This document shows positions 36,992 through 45,654 of a stretch of DNA of 64,000 nucleotides, one piece after another. This DNA is from Trichocoleus sp. FACHB-46. GTDB taxonomy: Bacteria > Cyanobacteriota > Cyanobacteriia > FACHB-46. The stretch covers positions 62,001 to 126,000 of the forward strand of contig NZ_JACJOD010000034.1 of assembly GCF_014695385.1 (NCBI RefSeq). The letters run 5' to 3'. The stretch's first letter is position 1. Each line of letters begins with the position of its first letter. A model generated the notes under the pieces. The model searched no databases and was not told where the DNA came from. It worked only from the letters and a program-made list of their open reading frames with translations. A program made the translations under genes and the position numbers.

Positions 36992-39316
36992 CTATTGCCA
37001 ACTCTTATTGCCTGACTCCATCTCTGGCCCGGAAGCTAGCGCTTGAGGCAGTTTTTCTGGTAGGCAAAGCGTAAAGCAGCTGCCCTTGCCGACTTCGGAT
37101 TGTAGCGTCAAATCTCCATCGTGTAGTTGTGCCAATTTTCTGGATAAGGCCAGACCGAGACCTGTGCCTTCGTATTTACGATCTAACCCTGCGTCTAATT
37201 GTTGGAAGGGTTGAAAGAGTAAAGCTTGGTCTGCGGCGGAAATACCGATTCCGGTATCGATTACGGAAAATTGGAGCATAACGCGATCGCCTGCTGCCGT
37301 TGGCATTAGTTGCTTCTGAACCTGCAAGGTAATGGAGCCAACTTCAGTAAACTTGACGGCATTGGAGAGCAGATTAAATAAGATTTGCTTTAGGCGACGA
37401 TGGTCAGCCACACAAGTGCTGACATCTGGCGCGATCGCCAAAATTAGTTGGAGTTGACGATTGTACGCTCGTTCTCGAATCAGCGACAGACAAGCCTGAC
37501 AAACATCCTCAACCACCATGGTTTCTAAGGCTAATTCTTCTTTGCCCGCTTCAATTTTAGAGAGATCTAGCAAATCGTTAATCAGCTCTAACAAATGTTC
37601 GCCGCAGGAGGTAATCCCCATAACGTACTGTTGTTGCTTCTCGTTTAAGGGGCCAAAAATTTGTTTGATTAAGAGATTGGAGAATCCTAGAATTCCGGTT
37701 AAAGGCGTGCGAAGTTCGTGGCTCATGGTCGCGAGGAACTCACTTTTAGCATGGTTGGCTGCCTCCGAAATTATTTTTTCTTCCTTTAGCTCTTGGGTCC
37801 GTACTTGCACCAGTTGCTCCAAGTTTTCATAGCTCTGGGCGTTATAGAGGGCGATCGCGGCTTGATTCGCAATTCGTTCAACCAAGCGGATTTCGTCGTC
37901 TGTAAAGGTGCGGTAGCAGGTCGTGGTTTGTAGGACTAAGCCTCCAAATAACTGGTCGCGAATAAAGATTGGCACTCGCAAAACCGAAAGCGTTTGGCTT
38001 GGCTCTACTTGATCTCGGTAAGTAGACGGTTCAACGGTATCGGCAAAGCGAGGCGCATGTAAAACTCTGCCCCAGAACACATCCGAGTTTGGATCTAAGC
38101 GATCGGCCCAAGTAGATAGAGGAGCCTTGAAATCTAGCATAGAAACGATTTGTTCATGCGCTCGCCATTCATTGAGCACATGAACATATTTTGGATCTAA
38201 GGCAAAAATGGTGACGCGATCAACCCCAAAGCACTCGCCGGTGCATTCCACAATCTCCTGCAAAATGTAGTTTGGATCGAGGCTGGAGTTGAGGTCACGG
38301 CTGATTTGATTCAACAACTGTTCGCGCTGGGCTTGCTGCTGAATTTGTTGGAAGAGTTGCGCTTGGTGAATGGCGATCGCACATTGATCTGCAACCGCTC
38401 GCACCAAAGACACTTCATTGACAGTCCAAGATCGTTCGCGATCGCACTGGTGTAGAGAAATAGCGCCCAAGCATTCCTCTTGGTAAAGCAGGGGCATCAT
38501 CAACAGCGATTGAATCCCAAACTGTTGCGCTAAAGTGCGAGGCTCAGGCCGTGAGATTTGACCCATGCAATCGACTTGCAGCGTTTGTCCCTGGTCGATA
38601 GACTCCCGATAAGAGGTGGAGATCGGACAGGTATAGCCTAGGATTTCTGCTCGATGAACCGTAGCAGCGCTGACATATTGGGCGGTCATGGCACCGTCAG
38701 CCTTGGGTTGCACAATCACGCAACGATCGGCCTTGAGAGCTGTGTGCAATTGGTCTGCGGTGGTTTGCAGCACCTCTTCTAGCACGAGCGTCCCCCGCAT
38801 CGCCTGCACAATGCGATTAATCATGGCTTCCTGCTGAGCTTGCTGCTGGATCTGGGCCATTGCGGCTTGCTGCTGTCGCCGGAGGGCAAATTCTTGCAGC
38901 GATCGCATCAGCACAGTGGGTAAGCGAAACAAACGCTCCTTCAACACATAATCCGTCATGCCTGATTTAATGCAGGCCACCGCAGCTTCTTCACCCAAGC
39001 TGCCTGTGACCAAAATAAACGGGATTTCTGGCTGAACTTGTTGCCATATCGGCAGCACCTGATAGGCCGTGAAACCGGGCATGCGATAGTCGGAGAGCAA
39101 GGCGTCAAAGGGTTGAGTATTCAGCAGCTGCTGACAAACCTCAATGGTGTCAGCGGCCTCGTAAGTAAAAATAATTCCTGCCGATTTCAAAGTACGGACG
39201 ATCAGCTGTAGATCTGCCCTCTCATCCTCCATAATTAACAAACACAGGGGAGAGGGCTGAGGTGAATCGGGCTGAGGTGAATCGGTTTGAGGCATCGCTT
39301 GAGCACAGTCGAGCAT
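36992..39316 (-). CDS. REC-GAF-GAF histidine kinase
   Basis: The 774-residue protein has an N-terminal receiver (residues 24-145; IMEDERADL, phosphoacceptor Asp76 in LLSDYRMPG, Lys in YVLKERLF), then a coiled Gln-rich linker, GAF1 (about 175-320), GAF2 (about 345-505), a HisKA domain with His533 in [15 protein letters not shown], and an HATPase (G1 box VIDTGIGISAADQ, G2 GTGLGLALSRKL). There is no signal peptide or membrane helix, so it is cytoplasmic. No bilin-binding cysteine motif is obvious in the GAFs. The receiver at the N-terminus suggests input from another kinase. It is transcribed alone, ending 124 bases from the convergent regulator. Confidence 0.93.
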   Translation of the reverse strand: MLDCAQAMPQTDSPQPDSPQPSPLCLLIMEDERADLQLIVRTLKSAGIIFTYEAADTIEVCQQLLNTQPFDALLSDYRMPGFTAYQVLPIWQQVQPEIPFILVTGSLGEEAAVACIKSGMTDYVLKERLFRLPTVLMRSLQEFALRRQQQAAMAQIQQQAQQEAMINRIVQAMRGTLVLEEVLQTTADQLHTALKADRCVIVQPKADGAMTAQYVSAATVHRAEILGYTCPISTSYRESIDQGQTLQVDCMGQISRPEPRTLAQQFGIQSLLMMPLLYQEECLGAISLHQCDRERSWTVNEVSLVRAVADQCAIAIHQAQLFQQIQQQAQREQLLNQISRDLNSSLDPNYILQEIVECTGECFGVDRVTIFALDPKYVHVLNEWRAHEQIVSMLDFKAPLSTWADRLDPNSDVFWGRVLHAPRFADTVEPSTYRDQVEPSQTLSVLRVPIFIRDQLFGGLVLQTTTCYRTFTDDEIRLVERIANQAAIALYNAQSYENLEQLVQVRTQELKEEKIISEAANHAKSEFLATMSHELRTPLTGILGFSNLLIKQIFGPLNEKQQQYVMGITSCGEHLLELINDLLDLSKIEAGKEELALETMVVEDVCQACLSLIRERAYNRQLQLILAIAPDVSTCVADHRRLKQILFNLLSNAVKFTEVGSITLQVQKQLMPTAAGDRVMLQFSVIDTGIGISAADQALLFQPFQQLDAGLDRKYEGTGLGLALSRKLAQLHDGDLTLQSEVGKGSCFTLCLPEKLPQALASGPEMESGNKSWQ

Positions 39317-39734
39317 ACAGCCGCAGAAACGTAAAATCGCAACGAAGTTAAACTGCCATCAGTTTAGTCAAGGCGCTGGACTCACTGAGGCATTCAAGCA
39401 CTCTCCCAAATCGTAGCAAGCATTGTCTACGGTTGGAGGTGCGCTCAGCAAGTAGCCACAAGTTGAGTTAGGATACTTGTACTATTGATGCTTAGTTGTT
39501 TTTCTATGTCCAGTTCTCATGAAAGCCCATCAGCGCTTCATTAAAACTGTTGCAATTAGCAATAAAAATTTAGTTTAAGTAGAAAGGCACAAGAGCATGT
39601 GCCTCCTACGTCAGGGTGAGTTGCCATAGACGGTGGCATCGAAAGAGATGAGTTGCGGAACTCATGCAGCCAATAATTGGGATTTGAGTCATATCTTGCA
39701 AGCCTTAGCTTGGGCGACCTATCGCGATCGCGGC
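39317..39734. other. Intergenic stretch between hetZ and the histidine kinase (418 bp)
   Basis: It holds the 3' flank of hetZ with a hairpin (39585-39604) and the 5' region of the kinase. Minus-strand frame 39556-39825 overlaps the hetZ 3' end out of phase and is not credible. Confidence 0.55.
39585..39604 (-). terminator. Probable terminator after hetZ
   Basis: AGGCACA and TGTGCCT form a perfect 7-bp stem with a 6-base loop. On the minus strand it is followed by TTCTACTT. It lies 130 bases past the hetZ stop. Confidence 0.4.
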
Positions 39735-41012
39735 TTAAGCTTGGCCCTCTGGATTGCGATTCCGCATCTGCCATGCTAGCTCTAGCATTTGGTACCAGCG
39801 CTTTTGCACTTGCTTGAGCGTACACTTAAGCGATTGGGCGATCGCTTGATCATTGGCTTGGTTGCGCTTGAGTTGCAGAATTTGCTGTTGCTCAGCTGAG
39901 AGTTGCGCCGTAAACGCTTCCCACTGTTGCGAGGACAAACCCAAGTTGGCATCCAGGTCAGCACCTAACCACTGATGCACCAGTTGCCAGTTGTTGGAGC
40001 GAGAGAACTTTTCCAGATGATACTTGAAGCGCTGTTGCAGATAATCACGTTGACGCGGAGTCAGGCCTAGGACCTCATCAATTTCGGGCACTGACATATC
40101 TTGCAGTTTCAGTACTAGGTAATCCACACAATCCGATTGACCTTGAGCATCCAAATACTCCACCAGCTCAGCAATTACGCGATCGCGCAATACCGCTTCT
40201 GAGGGGTCTACGGTATCTGCTACCATTTGCTCGCGCACCTGCTGCATCGCTGCCGAGCGACTGTAGGCTTCTGCTTCTTCACCCTTGGCTGACTCCACCG
40301 CCATCTCAATGTCCAGAGCCGTTTCAGGGGGTTGCCGCTTCGCAAAGCCTTGAGCTCGCAGCACAACTAGTTGTTGGTTGCGCCGACCGGGAAGCGTGAT
40401 CCGCCGCTTGGCATACTGCTCACTAAACGCCATATATTCGGCTAGTTCTAGCTGGGTGCGGGGAGTGTAGTCTGCTGGCAACTCGTTTTCCCGCCGAAAC
40501 GCTTTGAGCGATTCAATATAAAACTGTTGGAGAAAATCTTCAATCAAGTTGTAGCGGGCTTGAAAGCCTAGCTGAGTTCTAGCTGCCGCCACATGGCGAT
40601 ATACCATCGCACTCAGCGTTCCATGTAGCTCGACCCGACCCTGCCGAGAGCCTAAACGATAGTAAGAAAGGCACTTACGCAGACGATGTTGAGCCAGTGC
40701 CACTTGCCAAGACTGCACTCGACCGGATGTTTGGATGCGATCGCTCTTTTGGCAAATGCGTTCTGCCTCGCGGACAATCCGATCCACTACCGCTTGGGCT
40801 GTAGTACTAGCTGTCTTAATTTCGGGCCGCAGTTCTTTCAGCAGCAAGTGAGACAAGCTTTGAGTATCCATCTCACCCAAAGCATCAGACTCGGCCTGTA
40901 AGCCGTTCGAGTCGGCATGGAGATGAGAGTTAGTAAATTTTTCTGAAGCGTAATAAGTTCTAGATGCAGGTTGGCTGAAGGGGCTGAAGGAGTTTGTAGA
41001 TTCGGCGTTCAT
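39735..41012 (-). CDS. hetZ: HetZ-type heterocyst differentiation regulator
   Basis: In Anabaena, HetZ is an early transcriptional regulator of heterocyst differentiation, under HetR control. The 425-residue protein (ATG 41012, MNAESTNSFSPF) has the conserved core CQKSDRIQTSGRVQSWQ, RVELHGTLSAMVYRHV, NLIEDFLQQFYIESLKAFRRE, ELAEYMAFSEQYAKRRI, PGRRNQQLVVLRAQ and the helix-turn-helix-like LTPRQRDYLQQRFKYHLEKF. A sigma-like C-terminal segment follows (LKCTLKQVQKRWYQMLE). Homologues occur in filamentous strains that do not form heterocysts, so presence does not prove the trait. No hetR, patS or nitrogenase gene is in the window. The frame extends 29 codons upstream without similarity. Confidence 0.85.
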   Translation of the reverse strand: MNAESTNSFSPFSQPASRTYYASEKFTNSHLHADSNGLQAESDALGEMDTQSLSHLLLKELRPEIKTASTTAQAVVDRIVREAERICQKSDRIQTSGRVQSWQVALAQHRLRKCLSYYRLGSRQGRVELHGTLSAMVYRHVAAARTQLGFQARYNLIEDFLQQFYIESLKAFRRENELPADYTPRTQLELAEYMAFSEQYAKRRITLPGRRNQQLVVLRAQGFAKRQPPETALDIEMAVESAKGEEAEAYSRSAAMQQVREQMVADTVDPSEAVLRDRVIAELVEYLDAQGQSDCVDYLVLKLQDMSVPEIDEVLGLTPRQRDYLQQRFKYHLEKFSRSNNWQLVHQWLGADLDANLGLSSQQWEAFTAQLSAEQQQILQLKRNQANDQAIAQSLKCTLKQVQKRWYQMLELAWQMRNRNPEGQA

Positions 41013-41361
41013 GGATTTGACCCTGGTGATGCACAGCAGCGAAATGTAGCCCAACTCTAAGAGCAACTGGGGATAGCTTCTAGGTAGCTTGTGTCCCAAT
41101 CGCGCCTCAACGTTGTCTACACCTTGACTTTAAGAAGTCACAGTGAGCCGTAGATAGATGAATGTGTCACTCTTTCAAGTAACTGCTTGCCGTCTTGCAC
41201 CCTGATATAGCAGCGGTTATCTAGTCCATGCGTGCGAGCCCTGACTCCATCAGCAATAGAGGGATTTTGAGCTGTGGCGATCGCGTTGGATGCTGAAGAG
41301 TGTTATCTACTACATCCAGTGGACAATTCGTTAACTGGTTCGCCGAAGCTGAAGGAAAACT
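41013..41361. other. hetZ upstream region (349 bp)
   Basis: This is the 5' region of hetZ and the 3' flank of the YciO-like gene, which reads toward it. It contains one HIP1 site near 41277. I found no clear NtcA or HetR box by eye and no gene. Confidence 0.5.
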
Positions 41362-42030
41362 CTAACTAACTTCCGCTGCCCAAGCAGTTACCGCTTCCCA
41401 TCCCAGACCTTTACGCACTAGGATTGGTTCCTCTGATGTCAAATCCAAAATGCTGGAAACCTGGTACCCTGGTTCCGACCCATCATCGACAATGACATCG
41501 ACCAACTTGTCGAGTTGATCAAATAGCTCAAACCGCGAAATCCCTGGGTTAGTCTTGGTTTTAGGCTGACCGTCCGTTTCCTCATCAACCAAGTGAGCAG
41601 AGGTGGAAATAATTGGGTTGCCCAGCGCCTTGAGCATCGCAGAACAAACCGGATGGTCGGGCACTCGAATTCCTGTAGTCTTGCGCTTAGGATTCATGAC
41701 TAGTCGGGGCACCAACTTGGTCGCCGGAAGCAAGAAGGTGTAAGGCCCAGGAATCAAATGCCGCATGATGCGGTAAGCCGGATCACTCACATACGCATAG
41801 TCAGCAATATTGGAGAGAGAAGAACACAAAAAGGTCAAAGGCTTATCGTTCGATAACTGCTTGATGCGTCTCACTCGTTCCACTGCCGATTTTGCGTTCA
41901 AATCACAGCCAATTGCATAGACTGTGTCGGTAGGGTACAGCACTACTGCCCCTCGTTGTAACGCCTCCCTAATTTCTTCTATTCGCCTCACTTGAGGTGT
42001 ATCCGGATGGACGTTGTAGATTGTGGCCAT
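41362..42030 (-). CDS. Sua5/YciO/YrdC-family protein, YciO-like
   Basis: The 222-residue protein has the YrdC fold signatures VVLYPTDTVYAIGCDL, KQLSNDKPLTFLCSSL, PGPYTFLLPATK, KRKTTGIRVPDHPVC and PIISTSAHL. The order and the start IYNVHPDTPQVRRI resemble E. coli YciO more than TsaC. TsaC/Sua5 makes threonylcarbamoyl-AMP for t6A in tRNA; YciO is a related protein with weak or unclear activity. The Lys and Arg that bind substrates are kept (KDK region, RVP). It is divergent from larC with 115 bases between starts. Confidence 0.85.
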   Translation of the reverse strand: MATIYNVHPDTPQVRRIEEIREALQRGAVVLYPTDTVYAIGCDLNAKSAVERVRRIKQLSNDKPLTFLCSSLSNIADYAYVSDPAYRIMRHLIPGPYTFLLPATKLVPRLVMNPKRKTTGIRVPDHPVCSAMLKALGNPIISTSAHLVDEETDGQPKTKTNPGISRFELFDQLDKLVDVIVDDGSEPGYQVSSILDLTSEEPILVRKGLGWEAVTAWAAEVS

Positions 42031-42145
42031 AAAAATTTTTCTCCCTCAAACCCCACACTCAAGACAGCTTGATGCTGAATCAAGACTGAGTTTTAATAAT
42101 TTTGCTAATTTGGCTTGACTTAACCGATGGAAATTGGATTGGTGT

Positions 42146-43762
42146 ATGAGTAAGCTGGCTTACCTGGAATGCCCGACCGGAATTGCGGGAGATATGTGCT
42201 TAGGAGCGCTGATCCACGCAGGCGTATCCTTGGAGTACTTGATCGAGCAACTTAACCGTTTAGGAATTTCAGATGAATATCGGTTGCGGGCAGAGTCAGT
42301 GCAACGAAATGGACAGCAAGCAACCAAAGTTCATGTCGATTTGAGGCCCAACTCCAGTTCAGAGTTTGTTTCTGAACCAGTTGACCAACCGTACACTACG
42401 TTCGTCCATTCCCATTCTGCTACAGAACCTGCTCAAGCTGCCACGCATCATCACGCTGATTCTGGCTATGCTCACGCTGACCAGGTTCACACTCATCATG
42501 GTCACTCTGAGCATCCTCATCCTCACCCCAACTCACAACCCAGCCAGCCTGACGGTGACGAACCTCAAACAAAAAGTCACCACAGGCATGCTCGCCACTT
42601 ACCAGAGATTGAACGCCTGATTAAAGCTGCTCAGTTGCCTACGCGGGCCGAAGCTTGGAGTTTAGCCGTGTTTCAGTGCTTGGCCGTAGCGGAGGGGGCG
42701 GTACATGGAATTGCTCCAGAGCAAGTGCATTTTCACGAAGTGGGCGCGACCGATGCCATTGTGGACATTGTTGGCACTTGTCTGGGCCTAGATTGGCTCG
42801 GCATTGACCACCTTTACTGCTCACCCATGCCTACAGGTGGAGGCATTATCCGTGCGGCGCATGGTCGCTTGCCTGTACCCACTCCAGCCGTACTGAAGTT
42901 GTGGGAAATGCGCCAAGTGCCCATTTACAATAATGGCATCGATCGCGAACTGGTCACTCCCACGGGAGCCGCGATCGCTGTGACTCTAGCTACTCGTTTT
43001 GGCCCACCACCGACTATGACACTTCAACGGGTGGGCTTAGGCGCTGGTTCTCGTGATCTCTCTATTCCAAATATGGTGCGTCTGTGGCTAGGAGAAGGGG
43101 AAGCAAGTTCTACAGAAGCACAGCAGCATTGGCATTCTGGCGATCGCCCTAGCCATCTCGCTCAGGACCCCGAACTCAATAAAAATAACACCTCACCCCT
43201 AACCCTTCTCCCTAGGGAGAGGGGTGCCGCAGGAGGGGAGAGGTCAGGGCCTCCGCTAGAAACTGTGGAAGTGCTAGAAACCCAAATTGACGACTTAAAT
43301 CCCCAGGCAATCGGTTATGTCTTTAATGCTTTGTTAGCAGCGGGTGCCTTGGATGTGTTTACTCAAGCGATCGCGATGAAGAAATCACGGCCCGGAGTGC
43401 TATTAACCGCAATTTGCCATCCAGAGCAAGTAGCGGCTTGTGAAGCCGTGATGTTTCGCGAAACCAGCACTTTAGGAATTCGCCGTTCGACTCAGCAACG
43501 CCGAATTTTGGCTCGTGAAATTCAGCGAATCCAAACCGATTACGGGCCAGTTCGAGTTAAAGTTGCGTGGGCAGGGCCAGGGAAGGAAGGGGCGATCGCC
43601 AATGTTCAACCTGAATACGAAGACTGCGCCCAGATTGCTCAACAGCAGAATCTGCCCTGGCGAGAAGTTCACCGAGTCGCGCTGCAAGCTTGGTATCTCC
43701 AACAAAAGAAGGCCGCATCAGGTGGCACAATCCATACCTCACCTGACCGACCTTATCGCTGA
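42146..43762 (+). CDS. larC: LarC-family nickel-insertion protein
   Basis: LarC inserts nickel into the pincer cofactor of lactate racemase and relatives. From ATG 42146 the 538-residue protein has the N-terminal motif LECPTGIAGDMCLGALIHAG, the very His-rich segment at about residues 90-140 (THHHADSGYAHADQ, HTHHGHSEHPHPHP), VHFHEVGATDAIVDIVGTCL, GRLPVPTPAVL, TPTGAAIAVTLA, and the C-terminal LNPQAIGYVFNALLAAGA and VMFRETSTLGIRR. The His-rich part fits metal storage or delivery. About residues 349-368 (LTLLPRERGAAGGERSGPPL) come from a palindromic repeat. larA, larB and larE are not in the window, so the client enzyme is unknown. Confidence 0.88.
   Translation: MSKLAYLECPTGIAGDMCLGALIHAGVSLEYLIEQLNRLGISDEYRLRAESVQRNGQQATKVHVDLRPNSSSEFVSEPVDQPYTTFVHSHSATEPAQAATHHHADSGYAHADQVHTHHGHSEHPHPHPNSQPSQPDGDEPQTKSHHRHARHLPEIERLIKAAQLPTRAEAWSLAVFQCLAVAEGAVHGIAPEQVHFHEVGATDAIVDIVGTCLGLDWLGIDHLYCSPMPTGGGIIRAAHGRLPVPTPAVLKLWEMRQVPIYNNGIDRELVTPTGAAIAVTLATRFGPPPTMTLQRVGLGAGSRDLSIPNMVRLWLGEGEASSTEAQQHWHSGDRPSHLAQDPELNKNNTSPLTLLPRERGAAGGERSGPPLETVEVLETQIDDLNPQAIGYVFNALLAAGALDVFTQAIAMKKSRPGVLLTAICHPEQVAACEAVMFRETSTLGIRRSTQQRRILAREIQRIQTDYGPVRVKVAWAGPGKEGAIANVQPEYEDCAQIAQQQNLPWREVHRVALQAWYLQQKKAASGGTIHTSPDRPYR
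43190..43248 (+). repeat. Palindromic CTCCCTAGGGAG-type element, in frame inside larC
   Basis: The sequence around CTCACCCCTAACCCTTCTCC is followed by CTAGGGAGAGGGG and AGGAGGGGAGAGG. It folds on the CTCCCTAGGGAG palindrome. Elements with this wording are widespread between genes in cyanobacteria; here it is translated within larC without breaking the frame. Confidence 0.65.
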
Positions 43763-43819
43763 ATTGAAGAATGAAAGGTAGCTAGAGGAAATTAAATCCT
43801 ATTGTGGCGACTAGCAGCA

Positions 43820-44446
43820 CTAGCTAGCCTTATCGATCGCTCGTTGGGTGTTACGAGCCGCTTCGCTAGCTTTGTCTTGGACGTAGCTAGAAGTCTTGTT
43901 TACCGCTTGCTTCGCGTTACCAACTAGATCCTGATCTGCGACTTTGCTCAGGCCTTTGCTAGCACTCTTGGCATCATCGCGGATATTATCTGCTTGGTCT
44001 TTCACATTGCTGGTGACCCGGTCAGCTTTCTTGTCAAAAGATTTGCTATCTCGCTTGAGGTTGTCACCTAGCTGTTCCAAGTTCTCGCCTTTTTTGTCAA
44101 GAATCCGCTTGCTATTGGTGCCAATATCGTCAGTTTGGTCAATCACATTGCGCTCAGCATTATCTACCAAACCTTTGGCTTGAGTAGAAGTTCTGGATTG
44201 CACACCCTTGTTGTAGCGAGCATCCGTATCACTGTAGCCGTTCATGCCACCTTGGTAGTTTTGCTGGCGATGTCCAGGGATGCCTTGAGCAGGGCTGTTG
44301 CTGTCTCGGCCTTGAGTACCGCTGCTCTCTCTAGCTTGGGCACCACCTGAGCAAGCGGCAGTAGAAATCATTAGAACGCCTGCCAAAAATACCGCAAGAA
44401 CTTGGCTCAGGCGAATCTTTTTAAGTGCAGAAACCAATCTTTTCAT
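43820..44446 (-). CDS. Small lipoprotein with amphipathic C-terminus
   Basis: From ATG 44446 (MKRLVSALKKIRLSQVLAVF) the protein has 208 residues, a signal peptide and a lipobox ending STAAC near residue 32. The mature part is polar: a Ser/Gly/Gln-rich spacer, then a long charged helix region (KGLVDNAERNVIDQTDDIG, DQADNIRDDAKSASKGLS) with imperfect 11-residue periodicity, ending SEAARNTQRAIDKAS. It is likely tethered to the membrane. Thirteen upstream codons (MSIHSRKYNGVLH) are probably not translated. It shares its N-terminus with the gene at 44667-45236. Function unknown. Confidence 0.75.
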   Translation of the reverse strand: MKRLVSALKKIRLSQVLAVFLAGVLMISTAACSGGAQARESSGTQGRDSNSPAQGIPGHRQQNYQGGMNGYSDTDARYNKGVQSRTSTQAKGLVDNAERNVIDQTDDIGTNSKRILDKKGENLEQLGDNLKRDSKSFDKKADRVTSNVKDQADNIRDDAKSASKGLSKVADQDLVGNAKQAVNKTSSYVQDKASEAARNTQRAIDKAS

Positions 44447-44666
44447 ATGAAGTACTCCGTTGTATTTTCTTGAGTGAATTGACACTAAATTTCAAGGACT
44501 CCAACTAGCAACCCAGCAATTTTTAGGTGAACTTAAAGTCACGTTTCAGCACAACTTGGGCAACCTTATTGATACGAAAGCATTGCCTTTTTTTAAGGAA
44601 AAATTATGCTTCCTGCAATTAGTTCTGCACTGCTATCGCGTTGAAGTTGAAGTCCTAAAAGAAGAA

Positions 44667-45236
44667 TTAATAGCGTCGCTTGGCAGGGTCGGGGGCCAAT
44701 TCTGGCTTCTCTAGAGCAGAATCACCCGTTTCTTTCACGAAAGCAGAAGCGTCTTTGAACTGCTCGCCAATTCTTTCCATAATCTTTTCGCCCGGATCAC
44801 TGCGATCGATCACAGGTTGGCGCTCTTTAGGAAACTGTTTGACTTGCGCTTGCAGTTCTTTTTGTGCTCTGGTGCCGATCGCGGGATTGTTAGTACTACC
44901 AGCATTAGCACTAGGGTAAAGTACATCGTCCGAATTGCTCTGGATATCACCGATATTGCTAGCAGCGATCAATTGAGGAGCAACGAGTTGTAGATCCGCC
45001 CGATTACCGCGAACCGCTTTAGCATCAGTAGAGGCTTTGTAGTTGGTATAGCCGTCTCCACCACCCTTGTGCGGGTTGTTGTTACCACCCATTTGCACAG
45101 GAGGATTTTGGGGACGAGCGCCATTTACATCTCCACTGTTACAAGCAGTACTGATTACCAGTAGCACGCCTGCTATAAAGACAGTTAAAATTTGACGTAT
45201 TCGTACTTTTTCGAGAAAAGCGATTAAATTCTTCAC
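44667..45236 (-). CDS. Small lipoprotein, paralogue of the 43820 gene
   Basis: The 189-residue protein starts MKNLIAFLEKVRIRQILTVF, closely like the neighbour's N-terminus, and has a lipobox ending STAC near residue 32. The mature part is Asn/Gly/Pro-rich (GARPQNPPVQMGGNNNPHKGG, residues about 39-60), then ASTDAKAVRGNRADLQLV and a charged end KDASAFVKETGDSALEKPEL. The two genes lie in tandem 220 bases apart on the same strand, and their N-termini are much more alike than their bodies. Duplication followed by divergence is the simple reading. Function unknown. Confidence 0.75.
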   Translation of the reverse strand: MKNLIAFLEKVRIRQILTVFIAGVLLVISTACNSGDVNGARPQNPPVQMGGNNNPHKGGGDGYTNYKASTDAKAVRGNRADLQLVAPQLIAASNIGDIQSNSDDVLYPSANAGSTNNPAIGTRAQKELQAQVKQFPKERQPVIDRSDPGEKIMERIGEQFKDASAFVKETGDSALEKPELAPDPAKRRY

Positions 45237-45654
45237 AGAAGACTCCTTATTAGCTCAGTGCATAAGGGCTCATGCTTAATTAAAAGTGGCCCTCTTACAG
45301 AGAAATGACAGCTCAAAATTCCTACGGGCTGTTGCTGTAGGATCATCACAGGGGCAGTAGGAGTTGAGCTAGAAACTTTTTCACTGATACCTGTTCAGCT
45401 TACGCAGAGGGTTCGATCGCATCCTCTAGCCGAGGTCACATTCTCCACATCCGATCTCAGCTATTTTTCTCTAACCCTAGAGAGAGCGATTAGGAAGCGA
45501 GCGCAATTCAACGTATTGATTAACACATTCGAGACCTGGCTCGCTGGGGTGAAGACTCGGCTACAGAAGGTTTTTATGCTGTTGTGACTGGTCCCAGTCA
45601 CAAGCTGGTCACAGTAATAAGCATTGTGCAAACGGATCGGAGCAACTCTGAATC
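45237..45654. other. Divergent intergenic region with a conspicuous inverted repeat (418 bp)
   Basis: Upstream region of the lipoprotein gene (minus) and the flavoprotein gene (plus). It holds a TCTCT/AGAGA hairpin near 45465-45484 and the operator-like repeat at 45582-45614. No gene seen. Confidence 0.6.
45582..45614. promoter_or_regulatory. Operator-like inverted repeat with an extra half site
   Basis: TTGTGACTGG and CCAGTCACAA are exact 10-base inverted arms around TC (45582-45603). A third, partly matching half, CTGGTCACAG, follows at 45605-45614. The set ends 40 bases before ATG 45655 of the flavoprotein gene. Three half sites in one face suggest a dimeric regulator with an additional contact, or RNA folding in a leader. 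The regulator is not known. Confidence 0.5.

Noticed and set aside
39556-39825. 89-codon minus-strand frame overlapping hetZ
   Set aside because: It is out of phase with hetZ and covers its terminator; no protein-like motif.
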